DNA of 64,000 nt from Zonotrichia leucophrys gambelii (taxonomy: Eukaryota; Chordata; Aves; Passeriformes; Passerellidae), in assembly GCF_028769735.1 (NCBI RefSeq), contig NC_088173.1, positions 8,081,038 to 8,145,037 of the forward strand, read 5' to 3'. Positions 24,301 to 35,621 of the stretch are shown here, one piece after another. Positions within the stretch are counted from its first letter, which is position 1. Every line of letters begins with the position of its first letter. Under the pieces are notes generated by a model. It had not been told where the DNA came from. It worked only from the letters and a program-made list of their open reading frames with translations, and did not search any database. The position numbers and the translations under genes are program-made.

Positions 24301-27300
24301 AAAGTCCTTTGATGAGGTGCCATGTGGAATGCCTTTTGGAATGCCAGGTAGGTAACAGGAACTGACACTCACTTATCAATTTGTTTGTTGGGTGTCTCTG
24401 AAGAGCTCTAAAAGCCATGTGAGTCAGGACTTCCCTTTAGCAAAGCCACACTGTCTCTTCTCAGATATATCATACTTATTTTGGTGTCCACCATGACCCT
24501 TATTTAGATGTTCAGTCTGCTCCATTCCTCTTGTTTAATTCAGCAGGTGCTATCTGTCTGCGCTGTACTTGAAATGTGATGCCTTAAGCTATTCCCAGCT
24601 CCCCTTCGAGAATTTAACTCCCCATACCTTATCCCCTTAAATTCTGCTGAGCAGTGTAATAAAGTCAGCTACTGCTGCATGATGCTCCGACCTCAGGAAA
24701 ATCTTACAGGTGAGCTTGGGAAGGCTGGCTTACCTTCATGAACATGCTGAATCCAGTTTTAAGGAGATCAGTGAGGCCTGATGAAATGTGCTCAATATCA
24801 ACAGGATCGGGCCGATCGGGATTGCAGACCTCTTCCACCACCTGCTTCAGCAGAGGTTTGTAAGAAGCCTGCACAAAGAGAAAATGCATTGTGATCAAAC
24901 CTGTTTAGACTCAGTGCAACCATGATTCGAAATATTTTATTTCTGTTAAAGGTTACAGAAATAATTATCCCACAAATGAAAGCATTCAGAGAGGTTGTGA
25001 CCTTGACTGCAGATGGTGTGCACCAGCACATAGAGTGACAAGGAAGAAAAGGGGGATTTTACTTTCTCTAGAATATTTTTGGAGGTAATACAGAAATGGA
25101 TAACCATATAGATGGTGCACAGAGACACTGTTGCCCATTGTGCACCCAGATCTCATTCCCTTTCTAGTGCTTTTATAAACACCTAAACAGGGACTTTTTT
25201 TAAATTGACCACTCCTACCTTATTCCAAGTGTCATGTCCCTACGGATGTCTGGATACCAGAAGGCAAGGGAAGAGACCAGCCTGCCTGTTTGTCCCTCAT
25301 GGGAGAGCACAGCTAAGGAGTCTCTGTTAGTCCTTTAGCTTCTATGGCCATGGCACTCCACATACTTTCACCTGTGGAAGACTTCTGAACAACAGGCCAA
25401 AAAACCTCACCACTACCATGAATGTCAGAGCTTCTGAGAAGTTAGGGGCTAGGAGAAGTGGAAAATGTAAAGGTACAAATGATCAACATGCTGGAAGGTC
25501 TACTCCAAAAGGATCAACCATGTATCCTCTTCAGGATTCACAAACCCTGTCTGAAAATGAAGTAGTAGCTCAATAATCTCCACATTCCAATACCAAGGTT
25601 TAAACCACTCTGACATGCTGAAAAAAATTTAAGATAAAACTTTTAGGAACCAATGGAAAGATGTTTAATGAAAATTCAAGCTTGATTTACAGATGGAGCT
25701 TTGTTTTACTGCTTTGAACTTTGCCCAAACTGCAACACAACCACGATCATTTCAGAAAGGGCAACCATCTTAGAAAATGAGCAGCTTTAAAATTAGCAGA
25801 CTTATTTGGTTTTGGGACTACCCCAGATATATATCATGCCTTAGATTACTTAGGGAAATCAAGTGCAACATCATTAATTTTGCAAAGATGGTATCTACAA
25901 GAGACATATTGCAAGTAAATAGTAAAAATTGATGGAAAATAAAACACAAACCACTTGGCTTGAAACTAAAATTTTCTGGAGTCATTAAAGAAATGTTTTT
26001 CATCCCACACTTTAGAATGAGAAACAAAGCTTACAGTTTTTTTAATACAATGCTGTCAACAAAGATTTATGCAACTCATCTAGTTCTTCTCACAACATGT
26101 GCATAATTTTTAGTTGAGCCAACAAAGCAAATTACAGCAGACACGAGCTGCGGGATCTTCTAGAACATGTCAAGATTTCTGTCAAATCTAGTCACGCAAT
26201 AAACAACTGTTTGAAAATACACATGTAGGCATGAAGTCCTATTTATAAAAATCTGTTTAATATCTTCATAGATGAGGAACAGAAAAACATTAGGAATGAA
26301 ATATTTTTGGAGCAGAGATCAAATCACAGTTTAACAGAGAGGCTTACTCCACAAAATTAAAGGAAAAACATCATCTGACTGAAATGAAAAATATCATTCA
26401 GACAAAACTCTCTACTCAAAAGACGTCAAAAATTAGCTATGATTTTGCATGTCTGAATTTTCAGAACCAAAACTCAGTGCCCTTCACAACAACCCAGTCA
26501 GACTACACAGGTACTAAAATACAGATAGTACAATCCCCTACCTTTTTAAAGTATAATGGTTTCAAATATTAAAAAAAATCTTTTATGACTTGAAATTAAT
26601 CTACTATATTTGTAGGGGTTTTTTTTCCATACAACTCCCAAAACCTTCATTGGTTTCTTTCTCATATAATGAAACTTGGATCGGCTTTAAATTTTGGTAG
26701 GCACAAATTTGTTTAAAATAGCTGTTAAAAATCTCAATAGCTATGGGACACACCCCATATGAGATTATAAAGGGGAGAAGAGAGAGAAACAGAGACAAAG
26801 AGAGAGAATGAGGAAAGGAGAGTGAGGCATGGAAGAAGGAATGGAGAATGGGAAGGAGGAAGGCAGAAATATACCTAGAACAAGATGAAAGTAGTTTCAA
26901 TAACAGGCAAAATTCTGTTCTTGCATGGTCACTACATGAACTAATTTGACAACCTGATGAAAATATTTATCATTTTATGTAAGACATACAAACTACAATA
27001 CTACAAAAAGTCCTTCTAAGAGGCTATCCAATTCCCAGTTACTTATCCATAGAAACCTTTTTTTGAGTCTTAAGAAGAAATGGAAGCTTCCCAGCTTTTA
27101 ACAGACAAAGTGAAAAAGTATGTAGAGGCTAAACCCACTCCCATAGCACTAAGCAGGTTTGGCAATGAGTGTGGTCACAGGACAGGCACTGCTTCTTCTG
27201 AGGAACTGAACTGACTGTACACAACCCCTGCCAGCCAAAAGAGAGGCCCATTTCCAGAGAGCTGTAACTACCATGGACAATCACATACTGCCTGCTTATT

Positions 27301-28484
27301 TCTACTATTATAAATCTCCTGGACTTCCCTCAGGAGAAGGTTTGTCCTACTCAAGCAACTAGATCCCTTGCATGGCTAGATTAAGGAGACAAAAAGTGTT
27401 AATATATTCCTTGCTGTGTTCCAGCACTTATCCCTAAGCAAGCAAAGTGGATTACATCCAAAGGACATACTGATGCTAATTACACTTCCAGGAAACTTTC
27501 CTTATCATCTCACTGCCCCTGCACTGAACTGTATTAAATGTTTAACAATTTTCCCCATTTTGGACACCAGACTGGTTCAAAGTGCTAGAAGACTTCAGGA
27601 ACAGGTTTTCTTCATCTTAGAAATTTCCAGTGACATTTTGCAACAGTTGTGTTCTTCCAAAGCAATGCTTAATTTGAACTACATCCCTTTGCTGGTCTAC
27701 AGCACCATTAGGACTTTGGAAGGATTTTTTTATGGCTCAGGGCTAGAATCATGTTTTATGATCCCTCTCTAAATCACTACTTTCTGCTGTAGAACTCTAT
27801 TTTTAACTGGGAAAGGTCTTCAGGAGAGACAGAGAGAAGGAAAACCACTGTCTATTAGTCCTGATGACCTAAAGCAGTATTGTAGATCATCTATTTCTAT
27901 TTCGGAAACAGAAGTTGCTTTTGTGACCTCTTTACAAACAGGTTTGTCCCTCATGCTTACAGGGATAGGAGAGGAAATACAACAAGAATATAGCTGCAGT
28001 ATGGGTGCAGACATCCTGCTTCATTCTGCCTTGAGCAGTCTAAGTCGAGAGCCATCTTGACCTAGCCCTGCCTTTCACAGGCATTCATGTCATTCCACAG
28101 GGCTGCAGAGCAAAGCCCAAATTTCTTCCTCAGAGCTGACATTGATATGCATATGCCTGAGCCTGGACAAAGGACTTGAGGAAATTTTTGATGGCTGGGT
28201 CAATTATAAAATCTATGCTTAAGTATCTTCTTCATAGGCAGAATGTGTATAGGATTAGCACATCCACAAAATTAGTGCTGTAATTTTGAGAGCAGGCTAG
28301 AGAAATAACAAACACAGGGAAAAGACAGCTACACTTGCCTGGTGGGTGTTGCTGCCTGGATTATGTATGGAATGGAACTGTTTCATGTGCACTCGGACCC
28401 TGGCAATATCCCGGAGGGACCGGAAGATACCGTCCACGGCATCTGTGGCTTTCTGAGATGTCAGGTTCAGCGATGAGTCACAGC
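15291..28484 (-). CDS. SCFD2: Sec1 family domain-containing 2, C-terminal part (last four coding exons; gene continues beyond the right edge)
   Basis: Joining 28484-28339, 24868-24734, 19508-19389 and 15383-15291 on the minus strand gives a continuous 163-codon frame to a stop. It matches the C-terminal quarter of vertebrate SCFD2 (684 residues in human as I recall). Recognisable conserved segments are SYKPLLKQVVEE, RPDPVDIEH, SSGLTDLLKTGFSMFMK, VSEVKMVKDLVA and the ending ELLFASDRLQPD. SCFD2 belongs to the Sec1/Munc18-like (SM) family, whose members bind syntaxins and guide SNARE assembly at membranes; its own role is poorly defined. The visible part corresponds to the end of the Sec1 fold, including the ATDRL-like C-terminal beta strand. 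Exon phases and boundaries are consistent throughout. One donor is GC rather than GT. Upstream exons (about 520 codons) are not found in the window. Confidence 0.96.
15384..19388 (-). other. SCFD2 last intron
   Basis: A GT-AG intron of 4005 bp. It contains a two-copy 27-bp repeat at 17205-17267 and no recognised transposable element or RNA gene. Confidence 0.85.
17205..17267. repeat. Two-copy 27-bp direct repeat
   Basis: The segments 17205-17231 and 17241-17267 both begin ATGTTGGGAGAAGGGA and end GAGAAACAT. They differ at two bases and are separated by 9 bp, indicating a local duplication. Confidence 0.9.
19389..19508 (-). CDS. SCFD2: SCFD2 penultimate coding exon
   Basis: A 120-bp, 40-codon exon, phase 0 at both ends. 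The acceptor is TTTTCCAG and the donor CAG|GTACAA. It encodes VNRPHPGDHPLL through LVATRKPGTQ, including the hydrophobic LLIIFMVGGV strand and VSEVKMVKDLV helix of the Sec1 fold. Confidence 0.96.
20176..20253. repeat. Imperfect two-copy direct repeat, AT-rich
   Basis: TTTTAAATGTGAAGGTGATG in the first copy recurs with one base change (GAAGATGATG) in the second, each followed by CTTTA. The copies are about 49 bp apart, with a partial third TTAATTTTAAAT core between them. Confidence 0.85.
20990..21165 (+). mobile_element. CR1 LINE 3'-end fragment
   Basis: The 3' end shows the CR1 signature: a stretch resembling GGTTCCTTCCAACTC, then ATTCTGTGATTCTGG and GATTCTATGATTCC, the short octamer-like tail found at avian CR1 3' ends. 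The upstream part is diverged, so the left edge is approximate. Confidence 0.8.
22033..22058 (+). repeat. GA/GAG purine microsatellite
   Basis: An AG run passes into repeated GAG units, all purine. Confidence 0.85.
22741..22796. repeat. Exact-length 28-bp tandem duplication
   Basis: The segments 22741-22768 and 22769-22796 are adjacent copies that both start GTGAAGTA and end GATGCCTATGAAAT. They differ at two positions. The high identity suggests a recent duplication. Confidence 0.95.
22909..22936 (+). repeat. TC then CA compound microsatellite
   Basis: A TC run (about five units) is followed immediately by CACACACACACCC. Confidence 0.9.
23600..23920 (-). mobile_element. CR1 LINE 3'-end fragment
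   Basis: It begins at the left with ATAGAATCACAGAATCA, the reverse complement of the CR1 terminal repeat, then sequence resembling 'ttggaaggagccttg...tcatctagtcca' and further CR1 3' UTR-like text, up to CACTGGGCACAA near 23904. Orientation is minus, the same as SCFD2. Weak similarity to an old repeat may continue at 24290-24640, but I am not confident of that part. Confidence 0.82.
24734..24868 (-). CDS. SCFD2: SCFD2 coding exon (third from end)
   Basis: A 135-bp, 45-codon exon, phase 0 at both ends. The acceptor is TTTGTGCAG and the donor AAG|GTAAGC. It encodes ASYKPLLKQVVEE through GFSMFMK, the most conserved stretch of SCFD2 visible here. Confidence 0.97.
26767..26868 (+). repeat. Polypurine tract
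   Basis: About 100 bp almost entirely of A and G (AGAGAG, GGAAGG and similar), with few C or T interruptions. On the SCFD2 coding strand it reads as a polypyrimidine tract. Confidence 0.88.
28337..28338 (-). other. SCFD2: Non-canonical GC splice donor of SCFD2
   Basis: On the minus strand the exon end reads CAG|GCAAGT, the optimal context for a GC-AG intron. The protein join ...HTHQ|ASYK expected from vertebrate SCFD2 is obtained only by cutting here. The nearest GT, four bases further, would shift the frame. Confidence 0.85.
28339..28484 (-). CDS. SCFD2: SCFD2 coding exon (fourth from end)
   Basis: A 146-bp exon that begins in phase 1 (first two bases GC complete a split codon) after acceptor TTCTTTAG. 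It encodes CDSSLNLTSQKATDAVDGIF through NPGSNTHQ. It aligns with the human segment DSSINLT...LRDIA...HTHQ but is less conserved than the following exons. Confidence 0.93.
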
Positions 28485-28573
28485 CTAAAGAAATAAAGAA
28501 ACACACAGCTGAGTGAGTGAAAAATGTTCATGTGTTTTGATAATAAACAGTAGGAAAAGGGTAACTGGGAGGA

Positions 28574-28633
28574 AATTTTAAATTATTTTTATTGTATTAC
28601 ATTTTATATTATACAATTTTTATTGTATTATAT
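28574..28633. repeat. AT-rich two-copy direct repeat
   Basis: TTTTTATTGTATTACATT is followed about 40 bp later by TTTTTATTGTATTATATT, an AT-rich duplication just upstream of an SCFD2 exon. Confidence 0.75.
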
Positions 28634-29873
28634 TCTGGAAACTCGGGGGCTTGTTAGGCAGCACGTCCTCTGCATGGCATAAGTCTCTGCAGACAAGCAA
28701 GAAGGCAAAAATTCTGGACAGCAGGCAAAGTGAAGAGTGCCTCTCTTTGTAACCTCCATCACACAGCATTTTCATCAGCACAGAGGATATTTTGCTATTC
28801 ACAGGCAACAGAAGGTTCCATGCTAGCAGACCCCAAAGAAGAGCCCCCCGTTATGTGGGAAGGAGCCAGCGGGTTTGCTGGTCTGCTTGGGCAACAGCCA
28901 TGAAGAAGGGAATTGCTCCTCCCTGGCCAGCAGCCTTCACACTCCAAATACATTTCCTACCTTTGTGACAAGAAAAATGGAAGAGTCTGTGCTAAATACA
29001 GCAGAAAGGTCAGACAGACTTTGGAAAAAGCTGCATTATCACAAAAAAGTTCCTATCCCTCAAAATGGCAGAGTTATTACCTTTAAAGTATTTTTCCAAT
29101 GCACTTCTTCTAAGGTATAATGCTTATCTTCCACTAAGGCTAAATTCCAATTACAGGACCACCTAAAATGTCCCTCTGGGTGGCCAGACAGGGCCTTGGA
29201 AAAAAGAATGTCTTAGTCTTGGCTCCATCCCCCTCACCATACGACCTATACTGCACAGAAGCATTGAAATAAATGCTTTCTTGACTCCACTGCTGACGAG
29301 AATTAGCCAAGTAAGAGGTAAGTGGGTCACCTGATATTTTTATTGCCTTGTCAACACAGTTCTACTCCTCTTGACATCTCTGCCTGCCTCTCTGCTTGCT
29401 TGACTCTTCATCCTTGTGGCAGAAAATCCATCATAAAATAACTCTTCTTGCCACATGCTCACACCAACACACTCCCTCCTGCTTATTGCTGTTGTCTTCT
29501 CCAGACATGATGCGGTAGTGGCTTCTGAGTCCATCCTCCAGTTCAGAAAGCAATCCTGCACCAGCAAACCTCTGTGTCTATGCAGAATCCTGCTGAGAGG
29601 ACAAGGTCTCCCTGCAGGTCCAGCTTGCACTGTGCTGCACCCTTGGAGCCTGGACTGAAAACAGGCATCCAGACTGTCAAGAAGGCACCTGGATTTTGGG
29701 GTAGGAGATCCCTGAACAAACTTTCTCTGCAACTGACAAAGGACAGAATCCTTATGTACTTTAAAAAATCAATAAATAGGTGGTAAGTTCAAAATGTACA
29801 GGGAATATTTGACAGTGAATCTGAATTACTTTCATACCTTGGTGTTCCACACAGTAAAAACTATACACAATAT

Positions 29874-29895
29874 AAACACATACACACACATACAC
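29874..29895 (+). repeat. Degenerate CA microsatellite
   Basis: AAACACATACACACACATACAC, a short interrupted CA run. Confidence 0.75.
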
Positions 29896-32299
29896 TTGTA
29901 GAGCTCTGAAACTGTTCCTAAATGATGGTGATTAGACACTGAGCTATCATTTGTCTGAATATCATTTGTTGAGGAGAGGTGTGGGAGCCCTGGCGCACTG
30001 GGCTGTGCTCAGCTGTGCCTTCCAGCTAAACCAGAAGTGTATCTCCAGGAGCACTGGAGCATGGAGGGGCCAATGTCCATTTCCAGTGTCCAGGTCAGAG
30101 TGCTGTGCTGGACCCAGTTTGGGACCCCAAGGTGGCACTGGAAGATGAAGATTCAGTCTGGCTGTTTATGGCTGGCCTGACAGAGGGAAGAGAGGTGTAC
30201 TTTCAAATTTCTCTAAAATGTGACTTCCTTGGGACTTTCCATCAAGAAATATAATGTCTGAGGAACCAGGGATATCTATATCCAGCCTGACATTCAGTAC
30301 CTCTTTTTTTAATGTAAATGAAAAATAAGTTTTCTTAACAATCCCTTATTGTTGAAATCAAAATCTCTGAAGGCTGCAGTCTACCTGTTGCTCTAGGGTT
30401 ATAGAGGGGAGCCAAGTTTCTTTCCAGCCTGGAGAACAACAGAAGCTTGTTTTTACAAGTGGCAGGCAACTACAAATCACCTCCCATTCACACCTTCCCT
30501 GCAAATGGGGCTCTGCAGCATATGGAGAGCAGAACACAGTCCCTCTTCTCTGCTCGCTTCAAGCTCCCAAGAAATCTGCCCCTTTTACAGCAGTGAAGAG
30601 GTGGAATATATTAGCTGCTGCACAGCTCATGTACTAATTAAAACAAAACTTCCTCTTACTGTTTTTTCTTGGGAAGTTAAATGCCATTTGGAGAGCACGC
30701 TGAATGGATTCTTTTGAATCTCAAGCTCTATTATACATGGGAAAAGGCATTTAAATAAAATTTTGGGATTTCCTGTTGGACTTGAAGAAGCCCAGTTGTG
30801 GAGAAAAAGAAAATCACCACTAACCTGCAGAGGACTCAAGATTTTAAAGAACATAGCCTAGTTTTGCAGTGAAGAAAATGAGTCTGTTGGGAGCTGCATT
30901 CAGTGCCTACCAGCATGAGACTTATGAACTTTTTCAGGAGACAAAGTACATCTCCTTTTAAGCAACACATCTGCATAACCACTATTTCCACAATTAATCC
31001 ATTTTCATACCAAGTTTGAAAAAAGGAGAATGAATGGAGATGCTGTTTTCCACAGTACTGAGTGACCCAGGAACCAAACAGGACCAGCTTTTCTACTGAT
31101 TTCTGAAACTGGAAGGAAAATGCTTTAAGACAAGGACATGGCACTGTGAAACCATAATAGAGATTCATAATTAAAGAGCAGCATGTGATGGATTATCCTC
31201 CCTCTACCTCCAAAATGTAACAAATGGGAATTTCAGACCTGAGTTTGAGGAAACTTTCCACTCTTAGTTCTTAGTCTCTTTTGGTACACATAAACAAACT
31301 TGCTCTTTCTCTAAAGAAGTATGATAATTATCAACATTTTCGGAAGGACTTTGATAATTCAGACACATCACTAGGCCTGTGATTCTTACAAAGTTGAAAG
31401 TTCAGGAAAGCTGAAAGTTTATCACTCCACTCTGTTTTATTGGTATTTACATCAGCTCTCTCCACCTTAGGCTCTCTCTATAACCCTTTTACAGAAATAA
31501 AGCAATGTAAACCCTGCAAACCCTGGAACAGAGCCAGCAGAATAACCAAGCCATTTCAGAGGCACACATTGAATCATGGGCTAAAACAGCAAACTTGCAC
31601 TCTGAGGGAGAGAAAATCCAGCATCAGGATTTCATTATGCAGAATTTCATTATTTTCTAGATATGCAAAGTTAATATGCTTGTCAGCAAAAGACAGAGGA
31701 ACAAAAGAGATAAAGGGTTCCTTGAAGGTTAAAACTGAAAATACAGCACTATGATATTAAATTAATTAAAATCTTCTATTTTTATACTTTAGGTGATAGC
31801 ATAGCAACGTGGGCTCTTCTTTGTCTAGCAGATAAATCTAAGGATCTACATATGCACATCCAGAGCCATATGTTTTACAATAGTTTTGGTATATTTGTGC
31901 ATCAAGATCTTTTATGCAAAATAAGTTACAAATGTGTACAGTGACACAGATCATGGCTGGTTTTTGCAGGATAAAAAAAAAGTGTAAAACCCAAAACTAG
32001 GATGTAATTTGTATAATTCTCCTGTCACTTTTCTTCCCTATGGATTCTGCCACACATTTGAATCTTTATTCTTCCATCTGATTTGTACTGAATTGTCTGA
32101 TACTCTCCGAGGCATCTAAAAAGTGAAGCTGCCAAGTGAGTGTGACAATGTGGGACAGGGAAGGACAGGCCAGAACACAAGAAATCTGTCATTTCCCTAT
32201 AGTTACACCAGCAGAAGGTGAAAAATTGTAATTGATTCCTTTCTAGTTTGGGGGAATTCAGAAGACAGGTGTGTTCTACAGCCCTTGAGTGAAGAGAGT

Positions 32300-32645
32300 G
32301 TCCAGAAGGGGCAGACACAGTGGTGCCTGTGACAGCTTCCCTGCAGCACATCCATCCCCAGGGCTGGAGAGGCTCCTGCTCTGTGCTCACTGTGTCCTCT
32401 GCATCCCCAGCCAGAGCATGTGTGGTGCTGGATGGACAGGCAGGCTCACCCCTATAAACTCTGTGGCCCTCCTATGCACTTGTTTCAACAGTTCCATATC
32501 CTTCTTATGTTGGGGATCCCAGAGCTGGATGCAGCACTCCAGAAGGGGTCCCACAAGAGCAGAGCAGAAGGGGAGAATCACCTCCTTCAAGCTGCTGGCC
32601 AGCCCCTCTTGATGCAGCTCAGAATTTGGACTAGCAATGCCAGCA
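32300..32645 (-). mobile_element. CR1 LINE internal fragment (ORF2 C-terminal region)
   Basis: Read on the minus strand, it encodes a run like [15 protein letters not shown] followed by KKDMELLKQVHRRAT. This is the CR1 reverse transcriptase C-terminal signature (family form [15 protein letters not shown]...). There are changes but little frameshifting over about 110 codons. The best-matching part is about 32455-32640. The 3' UTR and tail are not visible. Confidence 0.85.
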
Positions 32646-33065
32646 GGCAGAAAAGATAGGGAGCAGGAGGAAAGAACAGAATAGCAGCATGTGGGAAAAA
32701 CATTAGAAAAGGGGGGGAGGGAATGCACACAATATCAAAAATCAAAGCTCTGTGCTTCTATAAATTTAATTTATGATCTGATTAAGAGAGTGAAAACAAA
32801 GATGTGTTTTGGGGAAGTCACCAGCACCATGCAGTGCAAGTGATGGTATGGATCTGGTTTCTATGACAAGAGGAGTGTGCATCAGATCCACTTCCAAGGA
32901 AACCATGGAAGGCAGCATTGTGACCAACAAAGATGCAATTTGTAGTTTTATTCTCATCACAACAAACATCTCCCATTTGAAAGAAAAGCCTAGGATAGTT
33001 TTTTTAAGAGTAAACTAAATTTAGAATCCTATATCTCTGCTTCAGCTTTTAAATATGCATCCACA

Positions 33066-33084
33066 CTCAGCACTCAGTGCTGAG
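33066..33084. repeat. Perfect 9-bp inverted repeat, 1-base spacer
   Basis: CTCAGCACT, C, AGTGCTGAG. Cruciform or hairpin capable; could also be chance in 64 kb. Confidence 0.9.
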
Positions 33085-35604
33085 CATCCAGGGATTGCAC
33101 ACGTATGTTTCCAAGGGCATTTGAGCACATTATCTGATCTTTATTACATAAGGACACATCCTGTAATAATCCTGGAGTTTCCTGAAGAGCACTGTGCTTG
33201 GAAAGGTTGTTTTTGACATCAAGTCTTTGAACCCTCTGGAAACTGCTCTTTGGTGTACAAGCGACACACAGACCATGTGGATAAGAACTTTGCTGGATCT
33301 AAAGCTGCACATAAAAAAATCTGGCCACTAACCTGCATGATTAAATATGGATTTAAGAGCTACCTTAGGAGAGTATTTTTTTTTTTTTAATTTTGGCCTT
33401 AATATCTGTCATTTGGATATTTCGATTCTACAGGAATATTTTATTGCCTTCTTCTTGCCAAAATCCAACAGCACAACTTGTAATATCAACTTTTATGAAG
33501 CACTGCAAGCTTGGTACTGCTGGTTCTCATGTTACATGAAATTAAACCTGTCAATTCAGTGAACAAACAGAGAAAAACTACAGAGCTTAGTACAATAAAT
33601 TACATTAATTAATTGCAGGAGGAATTCAAGTTAGGCTCAGATGTGCTTTCTGAAGGAAATTAATGCAACAAATTCATTCGGGAACCATTCAGTTGCTCCC
33701 TCAAGCTGCCTATATCTTAATTAAAGACCACAGATGCTAATAAAGCTATGGTAAATGCTCTGTAAGTCCAGTAAGGCCTCCCAATAATGTTCTTGCAAGA
33801 ATTCAGTAAAACCCCAGGTTTTACTAAACAATATAGAGCTTTATGAGCATACCACCCTAGGACCCATATGATCAAAAATCCTTGCTCAGTCGTTTGCAAA
33901 TTATTCTCAGATACCCTCTTTTTGTCTTCAGAGCAGTGGCTGCACTGTGGCAAGGACCGATTTCTACTCCCATCAAGGACATTCCTTCCATTCAGGTGGG
34001 GCATTAACCAACAACTTCCAGTGATGATATCAAGTTTCACCCTCGGATCTGCTGCCTCCCACCTTGAGCACAAGGTACTCCCTGAGGAACCACGTATGCG
34101 AAGGACAAAGGATGAGGGATGAGGTTTCTGTCCAGGTAGCAGCAGGTGAGGCAGTCAGGACTATCAGTCCTGGTTCTTCTGCACAGCTGCCTTGACCAGA
34201 AGTCCACACAAGCATGGGAGTCTAGATGCTTTACCCATTTTATTCAGAGGGGAATGTCCGGAAAAAGAGCTCTGTAAAGGTCCTTATTTTTTAAAAAACC
34301 TCTTCTTCTTTATGTTGATTTAAATGACTCCTACTTTTAAAACAGTAACAAAGTAAAATAAGTATTTCAGTATTTTTATTTTATTTTTTCAGTACTTTTT
34401 TTCTTGGATAATGAAAATGAATACAATCAGTGTTTTTAGCATTCACAGTCCAATTTGTTTGTGTATTCCTCAAATTGCCAAATCAGGCTTGCAGATTGGA
34501 CATAATTGTTTATGCTGAAAACAATGGCCAGACCTAGAAATTGTAAAAATGCAGGAAACAGTTTTAACTCATGGATCTAAGAATGATGATAATGGAGAAG
34601 TGTCAGGAGACATTTTCTTTACCAGTTTAAGTTCTGAGCCAAACTCACAGGACTCTCAGTATCCATAAACTAGCGTAGGCACCTTTATACAATAATGTAA
34701 ATATATAAAAACATAAGACCACAATTAAAAGTAATTACTGTAATCTATCAGCTACTGAAATAAAACAATATTTTTAACAGCAAGACAAAAATAATCACAT
34801 TCTAATGCTATGTGTAATTATCTTTTCCAAAAGGCCTCTTCACCCAGCATACTATAGCACAGGTGAAAAGCCATCTGAAAACTGACAAAGACAATGGGCA
34901 CCTAGGTTGCATTTAATGGGCAATATTTAATGACAGAAAAGAGAAAAAGACTAGAATAATTGCAATTTAGATTTAGCTACATCAGATACTGCTACTGCCT
35001 AAATAAAAACCTAACTCCAGGCTCAGTTCAGAGCAGGTTTGCTGAGGGAGTTATGACTTACTGTGGCCTGCTGAGCACAAGCTGATGAGAAGAGAAAGTC
35101 AAGTGGCACATCTCCCAGGGGCTACAGCCATTAGGAGGAAGCAGGAAAGCTTCCCTTTTATTCTATACTACCAAGAACCTGCTAAGTCATTAGAGGGAAC
35201 AATCTTCTACCTGGCAGATTGCACAAGACCTTCTCTTGTCCTTCCATCAGTAGTGCAAGAACCATGACATGCTGTGCCTCTGCAAATGCAGCCCAAAGCT
35301 GACTAGGGTGTATGAAACCATTTACAATGCTGAAAAGCAGAGAAATGTGGCTTGTGATGCTCTGCTGGAGACCTAGAGACTGGGGGCTGTACTGGGCAAG
35401 GATCAAATTATACTTTTTTCTGTTCCTGATGCTGCTTCTCCTGAAAAAAGACATTAACACTTTGGACATTGAAGTGAAATATGGGGCTAAAACAGGGTAA
35501 GGGCAGAACAACTGTTCTTTCACCCTGTAAGTGAGGATAATTGTGTAACAACTTCCAGAGAAAAGCCAGGAATATTTATGGTAAAGGGCTTAATTGCATA
35601 CCAT

Positions 35605-35621
35605 AAAAAAAAAAAAAAAAA
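35605..35621 (+). repeat. A17 homopolymer
   Basis: Seventeen consecutive A residues following CCAT. No retroposed sequence is recognised upstream, so this is probably a plain homopolymer. Confidence 0.9.

Larger units (their letters stand above)
19509..24733 (-). other. SCFD2 intron with two CR1 fragments
   Basis: A GT-AG intron of 5225 bp. It holds two local duplications (20176-20253 and 22741-22796), CR1 relics at about 20990-21165 and 23600-23920, and simple repeats at 22033-22058 and 22909-22936. Apart from these it shows nothing recognisable. Confidence 0.85.
24869..28338 (-). other. SCFD2 intron with a GC-AG boundary
   Basis: A 3470-bp intron, GC at the donor and AG at the acceptor. 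Inside is a polypurine tract of about 100 bp at 26767-26868. No transposable element is recognised. Confidence 0.85.

Noticed and set aside
24290..24640. Possible continuation of an old repeat next to the CR1 at 23.6-23.9 kb
   Set aside because: Some phrases resemble dispersed bird or reptile repeat text, but the match is too loose to annotate without a consensus search.
28620..28808. Minus-strand open frame close to the SCFD2 exon at 28484
   Set aside because: It lies beyond a good acceptor in an AT-rich context and does not resemble SCFD2. It is probably a chance frame.
29340..29732. A 130-codon open frame on the minus strand considered as an upstream SCFD2 exon
   Set aside because: It has no similarity to the SCFD2 segment that should precede the 28484 exon, no suitable acceptor/donor pair, and low-complexity amino-acid usage.
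32387..32728. Open frame of 113 codons on the minus strand as a possible SCFD2 exon
   Set aside because: The sequence is CR1 reverse transcriptase C-terminal region, not SCFD2, and lacks matching splice sites.
35605..35621. Poly(A) run as evidence of a processed pseudogene
   Set aside because: No coding or RNA-like sequence is recognisable upstream, and there is no evident target-site duplication.
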